NCBI GenBank assembly: GCA_045585955.1
Contig: JAZMZK010000027.1
Coordinates: 1-60,127 of the forward strand
Direction: 5' to 3'
Length of the DNA stretch: 60,127 bases
DNA from: SIG78 sp045585955
GTDB taxonomy: Bacteria > Verrucomicrobiota > Lentisphaeria > Victivallales > Victivallaceae
Below, in pieces: positions 1 through 8,762 of this stretch. Under the pieces are notes generated by a model. It ran no database searches. It was not told the origin of the DNA and saw nothing but the letters and a program-made list of their open reading frames with translations. The translations under genes and the position numbers were made by a program. The first letter of the stretch is position 1; every line of letters starts with the position of its first letter.

Positions 1-17
1 AAAAAGGGGTGGAGTTT

Positions 18-65
18 GAGGAGGGGAAAAAGGACCTTTCCTTAAAAGGTCTTTTTCCCCTCCTC
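18..65. repeat. Long inverted-repeat hairpin, bidirectional terminator-like
   Basis: GAGGAGGGGAAAAA at 18-31 pairs with TTTTTCCCCTCCTC at 52-65, with inner arms GGACCTTT and AAAGGTC. It resembles the hairpins inside the two MITEs at 30901-31186 and 41370-41589. No terminal inverted repeat is visible beside it, so it is either a partial element running off the window or a separate terminator. The LacI stop codon lies inside it. Confidence 0.65.
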
Positions 66-1022
66 AATCCCTCCATCCGTTTGCTTCGCCAAAGCGGTGG
101 TCAGGCGGTCGTGCCAGAAGCATGGTACGAATATATCTTGGGTAACTTTTTCTTTGGCGATAAGTTTTTTGAGGTTGCTTACGGCGTTTTTTACTAAACC
201 GTCAAAATCCTGTTCCACGCCGGTAACGGTAGTTTCCGCAGCTCTGCCATCTTTGTATATCCAGCCGCAAACGGAAATATCTTCCGGCACCCGGATACCG
301 TGATATCGGAGCGAAGTTATAAGCGGTTCAATAAATGACTCTGAAGAAACGATGACCGCGGTCACACCGGATTTGATTATTTTCTGCGCCATTATAACCG
401 GTTCGTTCCAAATTATGGTGGTTACGGGGGCGGCTTCCAGCTTCATTTGGGAAGTTATACTTGCAAAAGCCTCCCGCCGGGTGGCGGCACAATATTGGTA
501 CGAGCTGTGTTCCGGAGCTGCCAGCAGCATGATCTTCCGGTGATCATGGTTATACAAATGCTCAAGCAGCATTTTCATTGCTCCATATTCTTCAGTAAGC
601 ACCGACCAGACATTGTGCAGATGGCTGGAACTGGTATTGACGCACACCAGCGGCACCGAAAAATTTTTGCCCCAATATTGCTCCAAACCGTCGGTACTCA
701 TCAAGCTGATGGCTCCGGCGATAAGCTGTTCTTCGATAACATCAATGGAGTCGCTGGTGACCAGTTCGCAGCGGAATCCATCGTATACCAGCAGCTCCCA
801 CAATTTTTTCAGAACTTTTGCCAGATAACCGGTTCCTAAAAGCTGGATCGAAGTTATCACCAATACAGTGTTGCGTTCGGTGCGTCTGCCCAGCCGGGAA
901 GCTTCGGCAAAAATCTTTTTCCGGACAGCTTCCGAAACATACTTTTCGCCGTTCAAAGCCCGGGATACAGTGGCAATGGAATACCCGGTATTGGCGGCAA
1001 TAGTCCGTAAATCTGATTTCAT
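42..1022 (-). CDS. LacI/GalR-family transcriptional regulator
   Basis: The N-terminus is a LacI-type helix-turn-helix (residues about 1-45, with TIAANTGYSIATVSRALNG), followed by a periplasmic-binding-protein-like sugar-sensing domain. I start at the ATG at 1022 because AAGGAG lies 8-11 nt upstream; a longer reading to 1076 has no such support. It is divergent from the GH130 gene at 1211, with a dyad between them, so it probably controls uptake or use of a mannoside-type sugar (inference). The last dozen residues and the stop codon are encoded inside a GC-rich hairpin repeat (18-65), so the natural C-terminus may have been replaced by repeat sequence. Confidence 0.88.
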   Translation of the reverse strand: MKSDLRTIAANTGYSIATVSRALNGEKYVSEAVRKKIFAEASRLGRRTERNTVLVITSIQLLGTGYLAKVLKKLWELLVYDGFRCELVTSDSIDVIEEQLIAGAISLMSTDGLEQYWGKNFSVPLVCVNTSSSHLHNVWSVLTEEYGAMKMLLEHLYNHDHRKIMLLAAPEHSSYQYCAATRREAFASITSQMKLEAAPVTTIIWNEPVIMAQKIIKSGVTAVIVSSESFIEPLITSLRYHGIRVPEDISVCGWIYKDGRAAETTVTGVEQDFDGLVKNAVSNLKKLIAKEKVTQDIFVPCFWHDRLTTALAKQTDGGIEEGKKTF

Positions 1023-1084
1023 AGCAAAAATTCTCCTTATGCTGCTATACTTTACTACCAAAACATTATTTTGCAATATTTTTC

Positions 1085-1120
1085 TGTAAATATGTTACGG
1101 ATTTGTTACATATTTTTACA
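1085..1120. promoter_or_regulatory. Dyad operator candidate between lacI-type gene and GH130
   Basis: The arms AAATATGT (1088-1095) and ACATATTT (1108-1115) form a perfect 8-bp inverted repeat. The outer bases extend it to TGTAAATATGT and ACATATTTTTACA with a two-base bulge. It sits in the 188-bp divergent intergenic region, where a LacI-family autorepressor would bind. The match to a specific regulator is inferred. Confidence 0.45.
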
Positions 1121-1210
1121 TAAAATAGCACCGATACCCGCTTGAAAACACAAAAAAAATCCCATATATTAGATTAAGCAACAAAAGTTTACGAAAAGGA
1201 GTTATTTTGT

Positions 1211-2200
1211 ATGCAAAGCTTCAAGACCCCGGATTTCATCAAACGCCACCCCGGCAATCCCATATTGGATGCCGGTAAAGTGCCCTATAATGCGGTGCAG
1301 ATTTTCAATGCCGGATTTGCCAAATACAACGGCAAATATGTCTGTATTTTCCGCAACGACTACCGGGATGCACCACGGGAAACTTATTGCGATACTCCGG
1401 TAACGATCAGTCTGGGGCTGGCGTTCAGCGATGACGGTGTAAACTGGAATGTAACCGGCAAGCCCTGCTGGGAGATCCATACCGACGAGATCCGCCACGT
1501 TTACGATCCCCGCCTGACCGTTATCGACGGCAAGTGCTATGTTTGTTTTGCTATGGATACCTGGCACGGAGTCCGGGGCGGGATCGCTGTGACCGAAGAC
1601 TTTGACAAATTTGAAATTTTAAACCTTGCCGTGCCCGAAAACCGCAACATGGTATTGTTCCCCGAAAAAATCAACGGTATGTATATGCGTTTGGAGCGGC
1701 CCATGCCGGTTTACAGCCGCAAAGCTCAATTCAAAGAATCCTTTGATATATGGTCGTCGATTTCGCCTGACCTCAAATTCTGGGGCGGCAGCGAAATGGT
1801 GCTGGCAGCTGAAAATATGCCCTGCTGCAACTGCAAGATCGGCCCCGGGGCTCCGCCGGTAAAGACCAAATACGGATGGCTGGCTCTGACTCATTTTGTC
1901 AATAAGGTAACTGAAGAACTCCCGGCATGGCACGCCAACTGGCATAAAATTTATTACGGCGGCGTGATGCTTCTGGATTTGGAAAACCCCAATAAAGTTA
2001 TCGGCATCGGCAAAACTCCGCTGCTGGCGCCGGAAACTGAATACGAATGCAACGGCTACCGTGGGCATGTGATTTTCCCCGGCGGCATGATATTGGAAGA
2101 TTCCGGCGAAGTAAAAATCTATTACGGTGCCGCCGACCAGGTGGAATGTCTTGCCACTTGCCATGTGGACGATCTTTTGGATTTTGTAATGCAAAAATAA
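1211..2200 (+). CDS. Glycoside hydrolase family 130 (beta-mannoside phosphorylase-like)
   Basis: The 329-aa protein has the GH130 layout: an N-terminal HPGNPIL segment, FNAGFAKYNGKYVCIFR, and the catalytic region HVYDPRLT in which Asp99 is the expected general acid. GH130 enzymes phosphorolyse or hydrolyse beta-linked mannosides; the exact substrate cannot be read here. No signal peptide is seen, so it acts in the cytoplasm. AAAGGAG lies 9 nt before the ATG. The divergent LacI regulator and the intervening dyad suggest sugar-induced expression. Confidence 0.88.
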   Translation: MQSFKTPDFIKRHPGNPILDAGKVPYNAVQIFNAGFAKYNGKYVCIFRNDYRDAPRETYCDTPVTISLGLAFSDDGVNWNVTGKPCWEIHTDEIRHVYDPRLTVIDGKCYVCFAMDTWHGVRGGIAVTEDFDKFEILNLAVPENRNMVLFPEKINGMYMRLERPMPVYSRKAQFKESFDIWSSISPDLKFWGGSEMVLAAENMPCCNCKIGPGAPPVKTKYGWLALTHFVNKVTEELPAWHANWHKIYYGGVMLLDLENPNKVIGIGKTPLLAPETEYECNGYRGHVIFPGGMILEDSGEVKIYYGAADQVECLATCHVDDLLDFVMQK

Positions 2201-2244
2201 TTTTATTATATATCCGATAAACCTAAACCACAGGAGCCAGACAA

Positions 2245-2937
2245 ATGAAAAAATTTACTTTGATCGAACTATTGGTCGTAATCGCCATTATTGCCATTTT
2301 AGCGGCAATGCTTTTACCAGCTCTTTCATCAGCGCGTCAGGCGGCACAGGGCAGTAAATGTGCGGGCAATCTGCGGCAGCTCGGTATCTACTGTGCCATG
2401 TATGCTGCTGACTTTGAAGATTATTTTCCGCCGACTTTTAATGCAGGAGGTTTTCATAAAATCATGTACAGATATGCACAAACTACCGAAAGCTGAGATA
2501 AAGTTGCCTCTTCGCCCTACACCTGCCCTTCGGATGCAGAGCGCATGAATGATGCTGACGAAAAGAAAAAATTTTACAGTTACGGAGAAAACAATTATAC
2601 TGCTCACGATCGTTACATCACCCGTGCCGAACGACCGGCAAATGTTTTGTTTATGCTCAAATTCAGCGATTTGGTCGATCCGACCAAAACACTTTTTTTT
2701 GCTGACAGCTCTGCCTTTGGCGAAGGAGTCAGAGAAAAAATGGTCAACAATGTAGTGCTGTTTGACTCCGCCAAATATCCCTTTAAGACCACTGCAACCA
2801 AAACCAACGGTATGAGTTTCCGGCACAACAATACTGCCAATGTCTTAATGTGTGACGGTCATGTTGAACCCGGTACAGTTGAAAAGTATTCCGGTGAAGA
2901 AGGTCAGAAATATATTTTCAACGGCGGGGATTTTTAA
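2245..2937 (+). pseudogene. Type II pseudopilin (H-X9-DG family), interrupted by in-frame TGA
   Basis: The start (ATG 2245, AGGAG upstream) gives MKKFTLIELLVVIAIIAI, a prepilin cleavage and methylation segment with lysine in place of the usual glycine before Phe. The frame hits TGA at 2494-2496, then continues without shift through DKVASSPYTCPSDAER to a stop at 2937. The second half contains H-NNTANVLMC-DG, exactly the H-X9-DG motif of pseudopilins abundant in Lentisphaerota. One TGG-to-TGA change would explain the break. It would encode about 230 aa. It could also be a sequencing error or a recently inactivated allele. Confidence 0.82.
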
Positions 2938-2999
2938 CTGACAGACCAACAAATCACTCAAATCATTAACAAAACTGCTCTTTTAAAGGGTAATTTTAA

Positions 3000-3332
3000 T
3001 AAATAACACAATATCGGCTTGCGTCTGGCTTGCTTGTAGGGTGTAAGCACTGCTCAATCGGATTGCTTTAACGGCTTGGTCAAGTCCACGCCCAAACTCT
3101 TCTGTTCGATCATCACTCCGGTTTCGGGTATATTGGCATCGATAAACGAAGTGTGGTCAAGCTGTATTTGACTTTCAAACTTTATAAACTGTGCCGGATT
3201 TTCCACACCGTAAACATCGTGCAGAAGTTCCATCCAGAACGGTTGCGTTTCGCCCTTTTCATAGCCCCGATCTTGCCATTGGTCAGCAAACTTTTTTGCA
3301 GCAATACGCTGTTGTGTATCATTTAGTATATA
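3000..3332 (-). pseudogene. Remnant of MmeI-like type IIG restriction-modification enzyme (N-terminus)
   Basis: Reading the minus strand from 3332 gives a peptide with RIAAKKFADQWQDRGYEKG, FWMELLHDVYGVENP, and LDHTSFIDANIPETGVMIEQ, then KSLGVDLTKPLKQSD. This matches the conserved N-terminal domain of MmeI-like type IIG methyltransferase-endonucleases. It stops at TGA (3054-3056), but the same frame resumes as AVLTPYKQAR, matching the family's usual GSxLTPFQQAKRY, before similarity fades near 3000. There is no clear start codon; TGA precedes it at 3333-3335. These enzymes are usually about 900 aa or longer, so this is a dead fragment. It fills most of the 2938-3410 gap. Confidence 0.7.
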
Positions 3333-3410
3333 TCACCCCGGAATTTCATGTTATAAATATTCGAGGTAATATAATACCCAGGAGCGTATTTTCAAGCAAG
3401 CTGATTTATC

Positions 3411-4175
3411 TCAAGCTTTGTTGTTTTTTTGCTTTCGCCCCATAAAACGCACCAGAGCTTCCAGCAAGGTTGCCGGGTGCGGCGGGCAGCCCGGCACGAA
3501 CAGATCCACCGGCAGCATATCGCTTGCTCCGTTTGAGCATTTATCGCTTCGCTGGAACAATCCGCCCGAAATCGCACAAGTTCCGCAGGCTATCACCAGT
3601 TTGGGTTCGCCCACTGCATCGTAGCTCTTTTTAAGAGCCAGACGCATATTGTCGGTTACCGGTCCGGTTATCAATACAGCGTCGGCATGGCGGGGACTTG
3701 CCACCACTTTCAAGCCGAATCTGCCCATATCCCATGCCAGAGTGTTCAGCACATTGAAGTCCAGCTCGCAAGCGGCACAGCCCCCGGCGGAAACCTCTCT
3801 TATATGCAGTGATTTACCGTACAATGCCTTGATCCCGGCATCCAGCTGCTCATCTATAACATAGCTGCTGCCGTCCACGATCAGATTTTCCCGCTTCATT
3901 GTCCCCAAACGGTACTCGTTGGTGAACTTGATCGCCGGATTGGCTTTGGCACATTTTCCGCAGAATATGCACTTACCCAAGTCGATTGCCGGAGCTTGAG
4001 CATTTATTGCTTCGGTGGGACAGACTTCGGCGGCACTTTTCCACGCTTCAGCATCCACAGCCGCTTTGTCGAACTCCGGCCGCCCGCGGAAGTGTTCCGG
4101 CAAATTGGGTGCTGCATCGGGGAATTTATTGGTGCGGTATTTCTGAAAAAACCTTGCGTGCAATGCTTTAAACAT
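3411..4175 (-). CDS. Ferredoxin-HyfI/NuoB-like fusion, small subunit of Ehr complex
   Basis: The 254-aa protein is the last gene of the six-gene operon. Residues about 40-85 form a ferredoxin-like segment with Cys52, Cys69, Cys72 and Cys75, enough for one [4Fe-4S] cluster; the position of the next-cluster cysteine is Asn79. Residues 120-250 match NuoB/HycG/HyfI, with GGCAACE (Cys133, Cys136), CGTC (Cys197, Cys200) and PGCPPHP (Cys230), which bind the N2-type proximal cluster. In E. coli hyf the ferredoxin HyfH and HyfI are separate genes, so this is a fusion with a shortened ferredoxin. It faces the cytoplasm and passes electrons to or from the HyfG-like subunit. Confidence 0.85.
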   Translation of the reverse strand: MFKALHARFFQKYRTNKFPDAAPNLPEHFRGRPEFDKAAVDAEAWKSAAEVCPTEAINAQAPAIDLGKCIFCGKCAKANPAIKFTNEYRLGTMKRENLIVDGSSYVIDEQLDAGIKALYGKSLHIREVSAGGCAACELDFNVLNTLAWDMGRFGLKVVASPRHADAVLITGPVTDNMRLALKKSYDAVGEPKLVIACGTCAISGGLFQRSDKCSNGASDMLPVDLFVPGCPPHPATLLEALVRFMGRKQKNNKA

Positions 4176-4189
4176 AATTCATTTTCTCC

Positions 4190-5674
4190 TTAAAGGTCAT
4201 GCCCGCAATAGGACAGATTAAAACTCTTGTTGCAAATGGGGAAGTTGGAAATTTGTTCGCCCCGCAGAGCCAGCGCCAACGCAAACCAGTTGTGGAACGA
4301 GGGATCCACCACCTTGAAGTGTTTGGCTTTGCCCTGACTGTCGGTAAAGGCGGCACACACTACTTCGCCCCGCCATGCTTCCACAGCACTTACTGCCAAT
4401 GTATCGGCTTTGAAAGCTGTTGGTTCGGCGGCTTCTATATTACATTGAGTATTGGATGTTTCCAGCCAGCTCAATAATGCTCTTACCATTCTTATAGATT
4501 CCCGCAGCTCCCAGCGGCGGGTCTTGGCCCGGGCGATCACATCGCCGGAGTGTTTCAGGGCACTTTTCCAGACCAGATTGCCGTATACGCCTATATTGGT
4601 CAGATCACGCCTTACATCCATATCCAAGCCGGAGGCACGGGCGGCGACGCCTACGCCGCCGATCTCTTTCATTACTTCGGCAGTAACTTTGCCGGTACCT
4701 TCAAACCGGTCGAGCACGCCGGGATTATCTGCCATGATCGCCCAGGCGTTTTTGAAATCTGCCACGGTTCGCTCAAACCAATCCCGCAATCCGGCAAGTT
4801 TATGGTTGGGCAGATCGTATGCCACACCATCGTAAGTAACAAAACCTCTGCCGAAACGGTTGCCGCAAAGCAATGCGGTCATATTCAAAAAGTCGCCGCG
4901 GATGCGTCCGCAATAGGCACTGGTGGTCAAAAATGCCACATCACCGGCTAATGCCCCGATGTCGCCCACATGGTTGGCAATGCGTTCCAGCTCCAACGCC
5001 AGAGTCCGCAATATCTGGGAGCGTTCGGTAAGGTTCTTACGGGGCGTTTCTGCCAAAGCAGCGATCACGCCATCGTATGCCAAAGCGTAAGCTGTGGAGC
5101 TGTCACCGGCGATGGTTTCCATCAGGTGCGACCGGAGTTTTTCCGGAGAATCCACCAGCATTTTTTCCACGCCCCGATGCTGATACCCAAGCCCGATCTC
5201 CAAGCTGTAAACATCTTCGCCCATGCACTGAAAGCGGAAATGCCCCGGTTCGATCACCCCAGCATGTACCGGGCCAACTGCCACTTCGTGTACGGCGTTG
5301 CCCTGCATGGTAAAGTAATCGGTCACGCCGGGTTTGTCGGAATTTTCAAACCTTATGGGCTTCAACCACGGGTGATTTTCGGGCGTGATATCGTGCTGTT
5401 CAAAAATCTCCCGTTCAAACCAGTGCAGACAAGGTATATCGTTGGTCAAAGCCGGGTAGCTCTTTTCCACCTCCGTTGCCCCCACTTTGAAACAATGTTC
5501 TGTGGGGTCAAGCAAAACGGCGTAGAGTTTGCCTGCGTAAAATGTAAAAACTGATACCCGGCAGTTCTGATTGTCGATCAAATCTTTCAAAGTATTCTTG
5601 AAGCCGGCAAATTCCAATACAGGTATATTGTTTATTGCAATACTTTCACAATTTTTTATTCTGGCAAAATCCAT
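4190..5674 (-). CDS. HyfG/NuoCD-like large subunit lacking Ni-binding cysteines (Ehr type)
   Basis: Residues 1-120 resemble the 30-kDa NuoC domain; residues 125-494 resemble NuoD and group 4 hydrogenase large subunits (GPVHAGVIEPGHFRF, LGYQHRGVEK). Where a hydrogenase has CGxC, this protein reads METIAGDSSTAYALAY (about 185-200). The C-terminal DPCxxC region reads NKSFNLSYCGHDL with a single Cys490. No CxxC pair occurs anywhere in the protein. It therefore should not hold a NiFe site. This is the hallmark of Ehr (energy-converting-hydrogenase-related) complexes known from the literature. No hyp maturation genes are nearby. The catalysed reaction is unknown. Confidence 0.87.
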   Translation of the reverse strand: MDFARIKNCESIAINNIPVLEFAGFKNTLKDLIDNQNCRVSVFTFYAGKLYAVLLDPTEHCFKVGATEVEKSYPALTNDIPCLHWFEREIFEQHDITPENHPWLKPIRFENSDKPGVTDYFTMQGNAVHEVAVGPVHAGVIEPGHFRFQCMGEDVYSLEIGLGYQHRGVEKMLVDSPEKLRSHLMETIAGDSSTAYALAYDGVIAALAETPRKNLTERSQILRTLALELERIANHVGDIGALAGDVAFLTTSAYCGRIRGDFLNMTALLCGNRFGRGFVTYDGVAYDLPNHKLAGLRDWFERTVADFKNAWAIMADNPGVLDRFEGTGKVTAEVMKEIGGVGVAARASGLDMDVRRDLTNIGVYGNLVWKSALKHSGDVIARAKTRRWELRESIRMVRALLSWLETSNTQCNIEAAEPTAFKADTLAVSAVEAWRGEVVCAAFTDSQGKAKHFKVVDPSFHNWFALALALRGEQISNFPICNKSFNLSYCGHDL

Positions 5675-5677
5675 AGT

Positions 5678-7114
5678 TCACCTCACCGTTGCAAATCCAA
5701 ATTCGCCCAGCACAAATCCGGCTGCCAGCAGCAATCCCGCTGCCAGCACCAACACCAATACCACGGTGGGGATATTGCTCAAGCGTTCCAGCTTTTTCAC
5801 TTCAGCGGCATCAGCAGTGCAAGCTGATCTTTTGCCCATGGTCATGCGTAATGCGTGGTAGGTCATACCGGCAAAGACCACAAACAGCAGCACCAGCACC
5901 ACGCCGCCCAGACAGACATTGCTGCTGATCAAAGTCATTTCCGTAAAGAACAAAGGCGACGGCGGCATACCGCACAAAAGCAGCATGGCTAAAATGTAAT
6001 TTATGCCGTTGCGTTTGATAACGCCCAAAAGTCCGCTGATATTGCTGATTTTCTGGGTATTGCACGCCAGTTGGATGTTGTCGGCAGTCATAAAAAGCAC
6101 CACTTTAAGGAGTGCGTGGACAATAATGTGCAAAAGTGCCACACTGTGCAAACCCAAAGCCCACATTATGGAAACCAACCCCATGTGTTCCATACTGGAA
6201 TATGCCAGCATACGCTTGTAATCGTTTTGCCGCACAATAAAGAATGCCGCCAATGCCAGTGAAATCACCCCCAATGCCAGCATCAGATTGGTGCAGAAAC
6301 CGCGAACACTCTCCGGAGCGATCTCCAACACTCTTGCCACCCCCAGAAATGAACACGCCAGCAATGCTCCCGATGAAAGCACCGACAATACGCCGGGAGC
6401 TTCGCTGTAAGCATCGGGCATCCAGCTCTGGAAAGGTGCCAACCCCATCTTGGTACCGTAACCGGCAAGCATAAAGACAAATGCCGCCTTGAACCACTCC
6501 GGGTGCAGATCGGCTTTGCTCAAAAGCAGCATATCCATCCCCGCATGGCTGCCCTCACCGGCAATAGCCAGCAGCATGGTGCCGAAGAGTGCAAAACCGA
6601 TCCCCACCGAGCAGATAAGTATATACTTCCACATAGCTTCCAGCGAATTGCCGCTGCGGCGGAAGATAATCAAAGGTGCACTTGCCAAAGTGGTAGCTTC
6701 CATCGCCACCCAGAGCAATCCGAAGTTGCGGCTGGATGCCACCAGTGTCATACTGCTTAAAAAACCCAAAAGACAGATCGCCACCAGCTGCGGCGAAAGG
6801 AACTTTTCGGCATTTTCCACAAATCTCTGCCGCACCATGGGGAAGTATTTGATGGTCTGCACGCTGGAAAGCAAGTTCAGAAACGATACCACGCTCAACA
6901 CCGTCAAACTCAAAAAATCCTGCCCGATAAGTTCAGATATTTTACCCGGAGCAATATCGTCCAGCTCCGGAAAGAACCACAAACTTGCCGTTGCCGCACA
7001 GTGCAGCAATGCTGTAACATTTATAACCCCCACATGCACCTTCAGGCGGCTGCCCGATGCCCAAACCACCAGCAATCCTGCCAGCGGCAGCAATATCAAA
7101 AATAAAGAGATCAT
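5678..7114 (-). CDS. HyfF/NuoN-like proton-translocating antiporter-type subunit
   Basis: The 478-aa polytopic membrane protein has the Mrp/NuoLMN core: YKRMLAYSSMEHMGLV, a histidine-containing helix LLHIIVHALLKVVLF and acidic and lysine residues within membrane helices that form the ion path in this family. It is the fourth gene of the operon, 3 nt before the HyfG-like gene and overlapping the HyfE-like gene by ATGA. It is probably the second ion-pumping module of the Ehr complex. Whether the ion is H+ or Na+ cannot be told from sequence inspection. Confidence 0.85.
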   Translation of the reverse strand: MISLFLILLPLAGLLVVWASGSRLKVHVGVINVTALLHCAATASLWFFPELDDIAPGKISELIGQDFLSLTVLSVVSFLNLLSSVQTIKYFPMVRQRFVENAEKFLSPQLVAICLLGFLSSMTLVASSRNFGLLWVAMEATTLASAPLIIFRRSGNSLEAMWKYILICSVGIGFALFGTMLLAIAGEGSHAGMDMLLLSKADLHPEWFKAAFVFMLAGYGTKMGLAPFQSWMPDAYSEAPGVLSVLSSGALLACSFLGVARVLEIAPESVRGFCTNLMLALGVISLALAAFFIVRQNDYKRMLAYSSMEHMGLVSIMWALGLHSVALLHIIVHALLKVVLFMTADNIQLACNTQKISNISGLLGVIKRNGINYILAMLLLCGMPPSPLFFTEMTLISSNVCLGGVVLVLLFVVFAGMTYHALRMTMGKRSACTADAAEVKKLERLSNIPTVVLVLVLAAGLLLAAGFVLGEFGFATVR

Positions 7115-7824
7115 GCTTTCACCTCGCTTTCGCCGGAATCATCGGTTTCATCTTCCTCAACTTCGGTAAGGTGATTGAGCCGGTCGGCGTCGATATGGGA
7201 AAATTCCCGGTTGATATGGAACATGGCAATACCCATGACAAACACCAGCACCAGTACATCCAGCAATATACCCAGCTCCACCAGCAGACCGCACTCCACA
7301 GCCATACCCATACCGAAAACCGTTATGCCGTTTTCAAAAATCAGAAATCCCACCACCTGGGTAAGAGCCTTTTTCCGGGCAATAACAATAAACAATCCGG
7401 CGATCATGCTGGTAAATGCCACCGGCGCCGCCAGCACAGGACTGCCCGCCGGGGTCACTCCGTTGCTTATCCAGAGATAAAATGCCACTCCGGAAAGTGC
7501 CACCACCACTGCCAGTGAACCGGCGTAACCCACCAACGGCTCCAGCTCCCGCTTGACTTTGGCGTGATACATTGCCATTTTAAGCAAATAAGGCAGCAGA
7601 ATACCCTTTACCACTACTCCGATAACTGCCACTACCAGCACTTCGGCGTGGGGCATGGTATCGTGCTGACTGCTCCACAAAGCCAGGGGAAAAATCCCGA
7701 TCAAAAGCCCGTGCAATGCCGCCAGTCTTATACAAGGCAGCATACGGCTGCTGGCAACCAAAGCCAAATCTATCAGCAGCAGTGCCGCCAAAACAATTTC
7801 AGTTAATTCAGTCATTATCTCCAC
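7111..7824 (-). CDS. HyfE/NuoK-like membrane subunit
   Basis: This 237-aa membrane protein is the HyfE-type subunit of hydrogenase-4-like complexes. It is longer than NuoK (about 100 aa) because HyfE carries extra helices. Hydrophobic helices fill residues 5-205 and the tail is strongly acidic (EVEEDETDDSGES). It overlaps the upstream HyfC-like gene by 10 nt and the downstream HyfF-like gene by 4 nt, which indicates translational coupling. Its job is inferred from the family: it links the membrane arm to the peripheral subunits. Confidence 0.8.
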   Translation of the reverse strand: MEIMTELTEIVLAALLLIDLALVASSRMLPCIRLAALHGLLIGIFPLALWSSQHDTMPHAEVLVVAVIGVVVKGILLPYLLKMAMYHAKVKRELEPLVGYAGSLAVVVALSGVAFYLWISNGVTPAGSPVLAAPVAFTSMIAGLFIVIARKKALTQVVGFLIFENGITVFGMGMAVECGLLVELGILLDVLVLVFVMGIAMFHINREFSHIDADRLNHLTEVEEDETDDSGESEVKA

Positions 7825-8762
7825 TCTCCTCTGAAAATCGCCACCAATACTATTGCCAGCAAACCGATTGCCAACGCCCCCGCCAAAAGCTGGGGCACTT
7901 TCAAAAACCGGTACCGTGCCATAACCGACTCGACCACCCCGATAGAAACAGTCAAGACCAGTATCAATGCGTAAAACACTATGAATTCAACCCAAGTCCC
8001 CGCCGCCAGATTGGGCAGCAGCAAGGTTGCCAGAAACGAAAGGAATACCCACAATTTAAGTGCTGCCCCGTAATGGATAGCCGCCAGATCCGGGCCGCTG
8101 TTGTCCAAAATCATCGCTTCGTGGATCATGGTCAATTCCAGATGGGTTTCCGGGTCATCCACCGGCACCCGGCAGTTTTCGCAAAGCATTACAATATAAA
8201 ACGCCACTGCCAGAAAGAGTATCGCCGTACCGCCGGAGATCCAGCCCGCCGGAGTCAACACCGTAAGTGCTCCCGAAAGGGTAAAGTTTTTGGTCAACAG
8301 CACCAACGCCGCCAACACAGTTAAAATCACCCCTTCGGCAAGCATGGAAAACTGGCACTCCCGGCTGGAGCCCATGCCTTCAAATGCCGAAGCTGTTTCC
8401 ATAGCTGCCAGCACCGTCAACATTCTGCCGCAACCTGCAAGGTAGACAAATAACACCATATCCCCGGGGAATGCCGCCGGCGAGGTCAGACATGCTGCCG
8501 GCAACAATATGAGCATAAGCATCGTGCAGCCCAGTGATCCCCACGGAGCAAGCTCAAAAATCCAGCCGCGGGAAGTGCTGTAAACCGAAGACTTTTTCAT
8601 CAGTTTAGCTAAATCGTAATAAAGTTGCAGAACTCTGGGACCTTTGCGCCCGGCAAAAAATGCTTTGACTTTGTTGATGATACCGATCAAAAGCGGAGCT
8701 GCCAGCATAGCAATTACAATATTGCCACCCCACAAAAGCATATTCAAAGCGTGTTCATTCAT
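7815..8762 (-). CDS. HyfC/NuoH-like membrane subunit
   Basis: The 315-aa protein belongs to the NuoH/HycD/HyfC family that anchors the electron-transfer arm to the membrane. Visible markers are the first cytoplasmic loop GRKGPRVLQLYYDLAKLMKK and the conserved acidic loop RVPVDDPETHLELTMIHEAM. Membrane helices run throughout. It overlaps the HyfB-like gene by 4 nt (ATGA). In family members this subunit sits at the junction between the iron-sulfur arm and the pumping modules. Confidence 0.88.
   Translation of the reverse strand: MNEHALNMLLWGGNIVIAMLAAPLLIGIINKVKAFFAGRKGPRVLQLYYDLAKLMKKSSVYSTSRGWIFELAPWGSLGCTMLMLILLPAACLTSPAAFPGDMVLFVYLAGCGRMLTVLAAMETASAFEGMGSSRECQFSMLAEGVILTVLAALVLLTKNFTLSGALTVLTPAGWISGGTAILFLAVAFYIVMLCENCRVPVDDPETHLELTMIHEAMILDNSGPDLAAIHYGAALKLWVFLSFLATLLLPNLAAGTWVEFIVFYALILVLTVSIGVVESVMARYRFLKVPQLLAGALAIGLLAIVLVAIFRGEWR

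Noticed and set aside
2494..3056. Reassigned TGA codon (two in-frame TGA close together)
   Set aside because: All long genes nearby, including the 2372-aa giant, are free of internal TGA, and several genes end in TGA; local decay of two genes is simpler.
4199..5554. Plus-strand open frames across the Ehr operon
   Set aside because: They are antisense shadows with no family similarity, while the minus-strand frames match known subunits and overlap as an operon.
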